Part shown: positions 15,901 to 23,000 of the stretch, piece after piece
How the letters are laid out: each line of letters opens with the position of its first letter
Numbering within the stretch: position 1 is the stretch's first letter
Assembly: GCF_000009765.2 (NCBI RefSeq)
Contig: NC_003155.5
Coordinates: 4,526,001 to 4,590,000, forward strand
Origin: Streptomyces avermitilis MA-4680 = NBRC 14893
GTDB lineage: Bacteria > Actinomycetota > Actinomycetes > Streptomycetales > Streptomycetaceae
Direction of reading: 5' to 3'
DNA length: 64,000 nt
Position numbers and translations under genes: made by a program
The notes under the pieces: generated by a model
The model's input: only the letters and a program-made list of their open reading frames with translations
Told to the model about the DNA's origin: nothing
The model's database searches: none

Positions 15901-16388
15901 AAAACTATTCCCCCTCGGAATTTTAAATTCCCCTGCGTTTCTCCGGCCGGCTCCCCGCCGTCCGATGTCTGAATTCTTGCCGAGAGGGCAGGCCACTCAC
16001 CAGGGAAAATGAATGCAGGGAGTTGCGCTGGCAAGGTGCTGACAGCGGAAGGGCCCGCGCCGCTTTTCCGCCGCGCGGCACTCGCGAAGCACGGGGACGC
16101 CGCTGAGCAGGGCCTCTCGCCCAGGACTGCGCACTCGGGAACGCCCGTCGGCGGAACTGGCCGGGAACCATCGCCCCACGCTCGCCGGCACCCAGGGGCC
16201 CGGTGGCCGAGAAGCACTGCAGCATGATGCCAACAAAGACACCAGCCCTGCCCCAGGGCGGCGTCACGGCCGAAGCGGTGCGCGTTCGTTCCGCACCCAC
16301 GGCGAACGCCTCAACGGCCCCGCACAGGACACCGATCGCTCCTGGACCCGCACGCGAACCCGGACTTGCGCACGAAGCGCCAAAAACA
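15901..16388. other. Gap upstream of the exported peptide, no gene seen
   Basis: About 490 bp with no convincing coding frame. It should hold the promoter of the peptide gene; TTGCCGAGAGGGC and AATTTTAAATTCC stand out as lower-GC stretches next to the start. Frames open here show no recognisable motif or ribosome site. Confidence 0.5.
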
Positions 16389-16427
16389 CGAGATCCCGCC
16401 CAGCTCCATGAGCTGGACGGGATCTCG
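16389..16427 (-). terminator. Terminator of the tRNA-Ala transcript
   Basis: The 17-bp stem CGAGATCCCGCCCAGCT / AGCTGGACGGGATCTCG has one internal mismatch and is followed on the minus strand by GTGTTTTTG. It lies about 40 bp after the tRNA. Confidence 0.85.
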
Positions 16428-16469
16428 TCAACCATCCCCGAGTTGAGACTCAGGAGCGGTTGTTGCGGT

Positions 16470-16542
16470 GGACCTGTGGGGATTTGAACCCCAGACCCCC
16501 TCGATGCGAACGAGGTGCGCTACCAGACTGCGCCACAGGCCC
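16470..16542 (-). tRNA. tRNA-Ala (anticodon CGC)
   Basis: A 73-nt cloverleaf. The anticodon loop TTCGCAT gives CGC between CCTCG/CGAGG stems, and the T-loop is GGTTCAAATCC. The acceptor GGGCCTG/CAGGTCC contains the G3-U70 wobble pair that identifies alanine tRNAs. CCA is not encoded. It borders the polyketide cluster, so it could mark an insertion point, although no repeated tRNA end was found. Confidence 0.95.
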
Positions 16543-16660
16543 TTGCAACGAGTGAAACTCTAGCATCCCGATCCGGGTGCTTGGAAATCCGTTCCTGGCT
16601 GGTCAGCGAAGGGGGACCGATGCGGCGTCACGACGGGTCGGTCCCCGGCGGAACGGAGGC

Positions 16661-18010
16661 TCACTCGTTGGCCGCGCGCGGCCGTTCCCCGTCCTCGTAC
16701 TGGTCGAAGAGCGGCGTACGCCCACGCTCCCGGGCCCGACGGGCGGAGGCCGCACGGCGGGCGTCGCTGCGCCCGTCGTCCGCGGCGTCCGCCTGTTCCT
16801 CCGCGCCGGGATCACCTGGCGCGGACCCCGCATCGGTGCCCGGACCCGGCTCGCGCTCCCGCGCCGCCGCCCCGGGCTCCACCGCACTGGACGACCGTGC
16901 CGAACTCCACGCGTCCGGCGCCCCGAGATCCACGCTCGGCGTGGCCCGCGGAGCGACCGGCGCGGTGACATACGTCGGCAGCGGCACCGGCACCGGGTCC
17001 CAGCTGTCGCCGTGGCCCGGCCGGCGCTGCCGCTCGCGCTGCTGGTCGACCCACTCCGCGTGGTCGGTCTGCTCGACGAGCGCCCGGCGGTCCGCCGCGA
17101 GCGCGGACAGACCGGGGTCGCTCTGCGGCTCTGGTCCGTCCTCCGGCTCGTCGCCGTCCGCCTCGACGGACGCCCGCCGACGCGGCTGCCGCTCCCGCAA
17201 CCGCTGCGCCGCCAGCTCCGCCCGCCGCCGGTCCATCGTGTACGTGAACCGCTTGCGCTCCTGCGCCCGCAGATACGCGATGTACCCGCTCAGCAGCACC
17301 GCCGGCACCCCGGGCGCCCACAGGAACGCGAGGCCGCCGACCGCGGCGACGATCGCGCCGAGCGTGAAGGCGAGGAACAGCATCATGGTCGTACGCCGCC
17401 GGCGCGCCAGCACCTTCGAGCGCCGGGCCCGCGCGGCGGCCTCCGCCGAGGCCGCCCGCCGCGCGGCCGACGCGGACCTGGCCGTCTGTTGCGGCACGGC
17501 CTGGGAGGGCGGCACGGACGGCGACTGCGCTCCCGCGCCTGCCCCCGACCGGGCCTGCGCCTGTGCGTGGGCCTGTGCCTGTTCCTGTGCGTGCGCCTGT
17601 GCCTGTGCGTGCGCCTGGGGACTCGGGACCGACTTCGACGCCGGCCTGTGGCCGGACGCGGGAGCCGGTACGGAAGCTCCTGCCGACGGGGGCTCCGCCG
17701 GGGCCGCCGGATCGACCCGGGTCTGCACCCGCGGCCTGGTCGGCGGCATGGCGAAGGCCCGGACGTCCACCGAGTCGGTGACGGCGTCCGGGTCGGCGCT
17801 GGGCTCCCCCTCCTCGGCGGAGCGCGCCTGCAGGTCCTTGGCGTATCGGCGCTCCATGCCCGCCCGTCCGGACAGCAGCCGGATGGCGGTGCTGAAGCGT
17901 TCCGTCGGACGGGCCTCGTTCAGCTCGTCCTGCCTACGGAGCCACATCGGCACCAAGTAGGCGGCCCAGGCCCCGACGATGACTGCGTAGATGAGGCCGC
18001 TGCTGCTCAC
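16661..18010 (-). CDS. sepX: SepX/GlpR cell-division membrane protein
   Basis: A 449-aa protein. One membrane helix is at the N-terminus (residues 4-24, GLIYAVIVGAWAAYLVPMW). A long disordered part follows with AHAQAQ-type repeats (about 128-155). A second hydrophobic block lies near 210-246 (MMLFLAFTLGAIVAAVGG and VPAVLLSGYIAYL), and the C-terminus is charged. This layout and its place next to glp match SepX of Streptomyces and GlpR of mycobacteria/corynebacteria. Those proteins bind the gephyrin-like Glp and help Z-ring and septum formation. Identification rests on architecture and gene order. Confidence 0.82.
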   Translation of the reverse strand: MSSSGLIYAVIVGAWAAYLVPMWLRRQDELNEARPTERFSTAIRLLSGRAGMERRYAKDLQARSAEEGEPSADPDAVTDSVDVRAFAMPPTRPRVQTRVDPAAPAEPPSAGASVPAPASGHRPASKSVPSPQAHAQAQAHAQEQAQAHAQAQARSGAGAGAQSPSVPPSQAVPQQTARSASAARRAASAEAAARARRSKVLARRRRTTMMLFLAFTLGAIVAAVGGLAFLWAPGVPAVLLSGYIAYLRAQERKRFTYTMDRRRAELAAQRLRERQPRRRASVEADGDEPEDGPEPQSDPGLSALAADRRALVEQTDHAEWVDQQRERQRRPGHGDSWDPVPVPLPTYVTAPVAPRATPSVDLGAPDAWSSARSSSAVEPGAAAREREPGPGTDAGSAPGDPGAEEQADAADDGRSDARRAASARRARERGRTPLFDQYEDGERPRAANE

Positions 18011-18194
18011 GCCTCACACGGTAGAGGGGTTTGCATGAGGCCATCTGCCAATTGCGCCGGTGTGTCGCACGATCTGGCTGATATTTCGAGCTTTTTTTGT
18101 GACCGATGCGATCAGCAGGCCGCCGGGACCGCGAATTCAATGACCCGAGACCGACTCAAGTCGATCGCCGAGCGATCATTTTCGAACATACATT

Positions 18195-18854
18195 TCATTT
18201 GCTGGCGTTGCCCGGCTTGCTGGGGTCCTGTCGGCGTGCCTGCTGCTCACGCGCCCTTCGCCACCGGGCGAGGAGCCCCTCCGGCACTTCCTCGGCGGTG
18301 AGCGCGAAGACGAGGTGGTCGCGCCAGGCGCCGTCGATGTGGAGATAACGCGGACGCAGCCCCTCCGAACGGAATCCGAGTTTCTCCACCACCCGGCGGC
18401 TGGGCCCGTTCTCCGGGCGAATGCAGACCTCGATGCGGTGCAGGCCCACGGTCCGGAAGCAGTGGTCGACCACGAGCCCGACGGCCGTCGGCATCACCCC
18501 GCGGCCCGCGACCGCTTCGTCCACCCAGTAGCCGACGTGCCCCGAGCACATCGAGCCCCAGGTGATCCCGGCGACCGTCAACTGCCCGACGAGCCGGCCC
18601 TGGTACTCGATGACGAAGGGCAGCATCCGGCCCGCGGCGGCCTCCGCGCGCAGATGGCGGACCATCTGGCGGTAGGTCGGCCGGTGCGCTATCGGGCCGC
18701 TGGGCGTGGGCGGCGGGATGGTCGCCTCCCACGGTCGCAGCCAGTCCCGGTTGCGCCGGTTGACCTCGCGCCAGGCCCGCTGGTCGCGCAGCTTTATCGG
18801 CCTCAGGACGAGATCGCCGTCCCGAAGCTCGACGGGCCACGATGGGCTGTTCAG
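18195..18854 (-). CDS. RimJ/RimL-type GNAT acetyltransferase
   Basis: About 219 aa. LRDGDLVLRPIKLRDQRAW at the N-terminus and YWVDEAVAGRGVMPTAVGLV (acetyl-CoA motif Q/RxxGxG/A) followed by ENGPSRRVVEKLGF are RimJ-family features. The coding frame extends upstream of the first ATG (18665). The best start is a CTG at 18852-18854 that overlaps the mog stop as CTGA, in line with coupling in this block. The substrate (protein N-terminus, peptide or antibiotic) is unknown. It lies between mog and sepX, as in other actinobacteria. Confidence 0.85.
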   Translation of the reverse strand: MNSPSWPVELRDGDLVLRPIKLRDQRAWREVNRRNRDWLRPWEATIPPPTPSGPIAHRPTYRQMVRHLRAEAAAGRMLPFVIEYQGRLVGQLTVAGITWGSMCSGHVGYWVDEAVAGRGVMPTAVGLVVDHCFRTVGLHRIEVCIRPENGPSRRVVEKLGFRSEGLRPRYLHIDGAWRDHLVFALTAEEVPEGLLARWRRAREQQARRQDPSKPGNASK

Positions 18855-19390
18855 CTCGCACCCCCACTGGGTCTGGGGTGGTCACCGCCGCGAATCTGGT
18901 CGACGGCGTGGACCAACAGGGGTTCCAGGACGGCCAGTCCGTCCTTCACTCCGCCGGTGGATCCCGGCAGGTTCACGATCAGCGTGCCTCCCGCCACTCC
19001 GGCCAGTCCCCGGGACAGCGCGGCGGTCGGCACCTTCTCCCGTCCGAACGCCCGGATGGCCTCAGGAATGCCCGGCACCTCGTGATCGAGCACCGCGCGC
19101 GTCGCCTCGGGCGTGCGGTCGGTGGGCGAGATCCCGGTGCCGCCGGTGGTCACGATGACGTCGTACCCGGCCGCGACGCCGCTGCGCAGCGTCTCCTCGA
19201 CCGGATCGCCGTCCGGCACCACCCACGGCCCGTCGACCGCGAAGCCGAACGTCGCGAGCCCCTCCGCGATCAGGGGCCCGCCCTTGTCCTCGTACACCCC
19301 CGCCGCCGCACGGTTGGAGGCCGTGACGACCAGGGCGCTGTACGAGGCGGTCAGTGCACCGCCGATCGACGGCTCGGCGGGCCGCGTCAT
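18851..19390 (-). CDS. mog: Molybdopterin adenylyltransferase (MogA/MoaB)
   Basis: A 179-aa MogA/MoaB-family enzyme. TTGGTGISPTDRTPEAT is the conserved molybdopterin-binding loop, and NLPGSTGGVKDGL is the second signature. The family adenylates molybdopterin for metal insertion. The ATG overlaps the moaC stop (ATGA). Confidence 0.93.
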   Translation of the reverse strand: MTRPAEPSIGGALTASYSALVVTASNRAAAGVYEDKGGPLIAEGLATFGFAVDGPWVVPDGDPVEETLRSGVAAGYDVIVTTGGTGISPTDRTPEATRAVLDHEVPGIPEAIRAFGREKVPTAALSRGLAGVAGGTLIVNLPGSTGGVKDGLAVLEPLLVHAVDQIRGGDHPRPSGGAS

Positions 19391-19899
19391 GACCTGCTCC
19401 AGTCGCCCGACTTGCCGCCCGTCTTCTCCTCCACGCGTACGTCCGTGATGACCGCCCCCTTGTCGACCGCCTTGACCATGTCGATCACGGTGAGCGCGGC
19501 GACGGAGACCGCGGTCAGGGCCTCCATCTCGACGCCCGTGCGATCCGTCGTCTTCACGGTGGCCAGGATCTCCACGGCGTCGTCCGCGACCGACAGATCA
19601 AGCTTGACACCCGACACCGACAACGGGTGGCACAGCGGGATGAGGTCCGGGGTGCGCTTGGCGCCCATGATCCCCGCGATGCGCGCGGTGGCGAGGGCGT
19701 CCCCCTTGGGGACTCCCTCGCCGCGCAGCAGTTCGACGACGCGCGGTGAGACGAGGACGCGGCCGCTGGCGCGGGCGGTGCGCGCGGTCACGTCCTTCCC
19801 GGACACGTCGACCATGCGGGCGGCGCCCGCCTCGTCGATGTGCGTCAGCCGGTCCTGCGCAGGGGGTCCGGGGGTCTCCCCCCGGGATGGAACAGTCAT
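19387..19899 (-). CDS. moaC: Cyclic pyranopterin monophosphate synthase MoaC
   Basis: A 170-aa protein with the MoaC signatures LTHIDEAGAARMVDVSGK, GIMGAKRTPDLIPLCHPL and DRTGVEMEALTAV. It converts the MoaA product to cyclic pyranopterin monophosphate, an early molybdenum cofactor step. An unusual Pro/Gly-rich 17-residue N-terminus precedes the fold. It is coupled to mog by a 4-bp overlap. Confidence 0.95.
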   Translation of the reverse strand: MTVPSRGETPGPPAQDRLTHIDEAGAARMVDVSGKDVTARTARASGRVLVSPRVVELLRGEGVPKGDALATARIAGIMGAKRTPDLIPLCHPLSVSGVKLDLSVADDAVEILATVKTTDRTGVEMEALTAVSVAALTVIDMVKAVDKGAVITDVRVEEKTGGKSGDWSRS

Positions 19900-19983
19900 G
19901 TGGTGTGGCGCTCCCGGTCAGGGCCCGTCGCGGTGCGGCGCGTGGCCTGTTGTGCGCGACACGGTACCGCCAACCCGGGGTCC

Positions 19984-21306
19984 TCAGCCGAGCAGGACCA
20001 CCTCGACCTCGGTGCCGGGCTCGACCGAGGTGTCGTCCTCGGGGACCACGATCAGCGCGTCCGCCTGCGCGAGGGCCGCGATCAGATGGGATCCGGCGCC
20101 GCCCACCGGGGTCACCTCGCCGTCCGCGTACGTCCCTCTCAGGAACTGCCGGCGGCCCGCGGGCGAGGTCAGCGCCTTGTCCGTACGGAGAACGGCCCTG
20201 GTGGTGGGCCGGTGCACGTCCTCCAGGCCCATCAGGGTGCGGATCGCGGGGCGGACGAACAGCTCGAAGGAGACATACGAGGAGACCGGGTTGCCCGGGA
20301 GCGCGAGCAGCGGGGTGTGGTCGGGCCCGACGGAGCCGAAGCCCTGGGGCTTTCCCGGCTGCATGGCGAGCGTGCGGAACTCGACGCCGCTGCCCGCCTC
20401 GTCCTCGTCGCCGACGGTGGAGAGAGCCTCCTTGACGACGTCGTACGCCCCTACGCTCACCCCGCCCGTCGTGACCATGAGGTCGGCGCGGACGAGCTGG
20501 TCCTCGATGGTGGAGCGGAGCGTCTCGGCGTCGTCGGCGACCGCTCCCACCCGGTAGGCGATGGCTCCGGCGTCCCGCGCGGCGGCGGTGAGGGCGAAGC
20601 TGTTGGAGTCGTAGATCTGGCCGCTGCCCAGTTTCTCGTCGGGCTGGACGAGTTCGCTGCCGGTGGACAGGACGACCACGCGCGGGCGCGGGCGCACACG
20701 CACGGTGCCGCGGCCGATGGCGGCGAGCAGGGCGATCTGCGGCGGGCCGAGGACCGTACCGGCGGCCAGGGCGCGGTCGCCGGCCCGGACGTCGCTGCCC
20801 AGCGCGCGCACGTGTGCGCGGGCCTCGGCCGGGCGGTGGACGGACACCTGACCCGAGGCGCCCTCGGGGGCCGCGCTGTGGGCGCGCATCCCGGAGACCG
20901 GGCCTTCGCCCAGCCCGCCGTCGGTCCACTCCACGGGGACGACGGCCTCGGCGCCGGGCGGCAGCGGGGCGCCGGTCATGATCCTGGCGGCCTGGCCGGG
21001 GCCCACGTGGAGCAGGTCGGCTTGGCCCGCCGCGACATCGCCCACGACCGTCAGGACGGCCGGGAACCCCTCGCTCGCGCCCGCGACATCGGCCACCCGC
21101 ACCGCGTACCCGTCCATCGAGCTGTTGTCGAACGGCGGCAGGGAGACCGGCACCGTGACGTCCTCGACCAGGACGCAGCCCTGGGCGTCGAGGAGTTGCA
21201 GCTCGATGGGTTCGAGGGGACGGACGGTGGCGAGGATGTCCTCCAGGTGTTCGGTCACCGACCAGAGGTGGTCCTGGCCGGTGGCACGGGTCGCGGCGCT
21301 GCTCAA
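19984..21306 (-). CDS. glp: Gephyrin-like protein Glp (MoeA family)
   Basis: A 440-aa MoeA/gephyrin-family protein. PPFDNSSMDGYAV, IMTGAPLPPGAEAVVPVE, VVVLSTGSELV, TTGGVSVGAYD and LPGNPVSSYVSFELFV are in the usual order for MoeA domains. TTG is the best start (21304-21306), with GAGGAG in the galU tail 10 nt upstream. Its neighbours galU, rimJ and sepX identify it as the MoeA paralogue called Glp in corynebacteria, where it binds FtsZ and the receptor GlpR. Molybdopterin molybdotransferase activity cannot be excluded. Confidence 0.88.
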   Translation of the reverse strand: MSSAATRATGQDHLWSVTEHLEDILATVRPLEPIELQLLDAQGCVLVEDVTVPVSLPPFDNSSMDGYAVRVADVAGASEGFPAVLTVVGDVAAGQADLLHVGPGQAARIMTGAPLPPGAEAVVPVEWTDGGLGEGPVSGMRAHSAAPEGASGQVSVHRPAEARAHVRALGSDVRAGDRALAAGTVLGPPQIALLAAIGRGTVRVRPRPRVVVLSTGSELVQPDEKLGSGQIYDSNSFALTAAARDAGAIAYRVGAVADDAETLRSTIEDQLVRADLMVTTGGVSVGAYDVVKEALSTVGDEDEAGSGVEFRTLAMQPGKPQGFGSVGPDHTPLLALPGNPVSSYVSFELFVRPAIRTLMGLEDVHRPTTRAVLRTDKALTSPAGRRQFLRGTYADGEVTPVGGAGSHLIAALAQADALIVVPEDDTSVEPGTEVEVVLLG

Positions 21307-21310
21307 ATCG

Positions 21311-22213
21311 CTACATCTCCTCGGCTACGTAACTGCGAAGCCAGGTCCGGAACTCCGGCCCCAGGTCTTCACGTTCGCATGCGAGTCTGACAATGGCACG
21401 CAGATAGTCGCCGCGGTCGCCGGTGTCATAGCGGCGGCCCTTGAAGACGACGCCGTGCACCGGGCCGCCGACCTTCTCGTCGGCGGCGAGCTGCTGGAGG
21501 GCGTCGGTGATCTGGATCTCGCCCCCGCGGCCCGGCTCGGTCTTGCGCAGTATGTCGAAGATGTGCGGGTCGAGGACGTAACGTCCGATGATCGCGTAGT
21601 TGCTGGGGGCATCCGCCGGGTCCGGCTTCTCGACCAGGTCCGTCACCTTGACCAGGTCGCCCTCGTCGGTGGCCTCCACGGCCGCGCAGCCGTAGAGGTG
21701 GATCTGCTCGGGCGCGACCTCCATGAGCGCGATGACGCTGCCGCCGCGCTGTTCCTGGACCTCGACCATGCGGGCCAGCAACGGGTCGCGGGGGTCGATC
21801 AGGTCGTCGCCGAGGAGCACGGCGAAGGGCTCGCGGCCGACGTGCGGTGCGGCACACAGGACGGCGTGGCCGAGGCCCTTCGGGTCGCCCTGGCGCACGT
21901 AGTGCATGGTCGCGAGGTCGCTGGACTCCTGGACCTTGGCGAGCCGGCTGGCGTCGCCCTTCTTCTGCAGAGCCGACTCGAGCTCGTAGTTGCGGTCGAA
22001 GTGGTCCTCGAGGGGGCGCTTGTTGCGGCCGGTGATCATCAGGACGTCGTCGAGACCCGCGGACACGGCCTCTTCCACCACATACTGGATCGCCGGCTTG
22101 TCGACGACCGGAAGCATCTCCTTGGGAGTGGCTTTGGTGGCCGGCAGGAAGCGTGTGCCGAGGCCCGCTGCGGGGATGACAGCCTTGGTGATCCTGGGAT
22201 GCGACTCAGTCAT
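21311..22213 (-). CDS. galU: UTP-glucose-1-phosphate uridylyltransferase GalU
   Basis: A 300-aa enzyme with the nucleotidyltransferase motif IPAAGLGTRFLPATKATPKEM, the VLLGDDLI metal site and VEKPDPADAPSNYAIIGRY. It makes UDP-glucose from UTP and glucose-1-phosphate for glycan and envelope precursors. I chose the ATG at 22211-22213 because MTESHPRITKAV matches family starts; an ATG 12 bp upstream (22225) is also possible. It is first gene of the galU-glp block. Confidence 0.94.
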   Translation of the reverse strand: MTESHPRITKAVIPAAGLGTRFLPATKATPKEMLPVVDKPAIQYVVEEAVSAGLDDVLMITGRNKRPLEDHFDRNYELESALQKKGDASRLAKVQESSDLATMHYVRQGDPKGLGHAVLCAAPHVGREPFAVLLGDDLIDPRDPLLARMVEVQEQRGGSVIALMEVAPEQIHLYGCAAVEATDEGDLVKVTDLVEKPDPADAPSNYAIIGRYVLDPHIFDILRKTEPGRGGEIQITDALQQLAADEKVGGPVHGVVFKGRRYDTGDRGDYLRAIVRLACEREDLGPEFRTWLRSYVAEEM

Positions 22214-22307
22214 GCCCGCCACCATATCCGGTGGCTATGTGCGGAATCTGTGGGTCCGATTAATTCACTCTCATATGAGCGCATTAGAAAGGATACGGGA
22301 GAAACCT
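22214..22307. promoter_or_regulatory. Divergent promoter region galU / cyclo-ligase
   Basis: A 94-bp lower-GC gap between two divergent starts with several A/T runs (GATTAATTCACTC, CATATGAG, CATTAGAAAG). It must hold both promoters. No conserved element could be assigned with confidence. Confidence 0.5.
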
Positions 22308-22931
22308 GTGAGTCACCTGAGGCCCGGCTCTGATCCTGACAAGCGAATGTTGCGGCGAGAGTTCCTTGTGGTGAGAAGCCGGTTGACGGCGGATGACGTG
22401 CGGGAAACGGCGTCCGCTCTCGCGGCCCGGGCCCTGGAACTGCCGGAGCTGGCGCACGCGCGCACGGTGGCGGCGTACGTCTCCGTGGGGAGCGAGCCGG
22501 GCACCCTCGCGCTCCTGGACGCGCTGCACGCGCGCGGGGTGCGCGTGCTGCTGCCGGTCCTCCTGGCGGACAACGATCTCGACTGGGGTGCGTACGCCGG
22601 ACAGGGCTCACTCGCCCGCGTCCGGCACGGCGGGAAGATGGCCCTCCTGGAGCCGGCGGGCACCCGGCTGGGCCCGTCTGCCGTGCTCGGCGCCGACGCC
22701 GTCCTGCTGCCCGGCCTCGCGGTGGACTCCCGGGGGATGCGCCTGGGCCGCGGCGGGGGCTCGTACGACCGGGTACTGGCCCGCCTGGAGCGCGCGGGCG
22801 TGGATCCGGCCCTGGTGGTGCTGCTGTACGACACGGAGGTCGTGGACCGCGTACCGGAGGAGCCGCACGACCGGCCGGTGCACGCGGCGGTGACGCCGTC
22901 GGGGGTGCGCCGCTTTCGGGCCGCGTCCTGA
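22308..22931 (+). CDS. 5-formyltetrahydrofolate cyclo-ligase
   Basis: A 207-aa protein. RREFLVVRSRLT near the N-terminus, LLPGLAVDSRGMRLGRGGGSYDRVL and HDRPVHAAVTPSG are the conserved ATP/folate segments of the family. It converts 5-formyl-THF to 5,10-methenyl-THF with ATP. The GTG at 22308 follows GGGAGAA by 6 nt. It is divergent from galU. Confidence 0.93.
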   Translation: MSHLRPGSDPDKRMLRREFLVVRSRLTADDVRETASALAARALELPELAHARTVAAYVSVGSEPGTLALLDALHARGVRVLLPVLLADNDLDWGAYAGQGSLARVRHGGKMALLEPAGTRLGPSAVLGADAVLLPGLAVDSRGMRLGRGGGSYDRVLARLERAGVDPALVVLLYDTEVVDRVPEEPHDRPVHAAVTPSGVRRFRAAS

Positions 22932-22943
22932 AGCGCATGGACG

Positions 22944-22980
22944 CGAAATGGCCCTCCACGCGTGCGTGGAGGGCCATTTC
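22944..22980. terminator. Bidirectional terminator
   Basis: GAAATGGCCCTCCACG and its reverse complement CGTGGAGGGCCATTTC enclose a 4-nt loop between the convergent cyclo-ligase and acylase genes. It can serve both. Confidence 0.85.
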
Positions 22981-23000
22981 AGTGGCTCATGGCCGGTGCC

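Noticed and set aside
15923..16435. 170-residue minus-strand frame upstream of the peptide gene
   Set aside because: It spans the tRNA terminator, has no ribosome site and shows no domain-like pattern.
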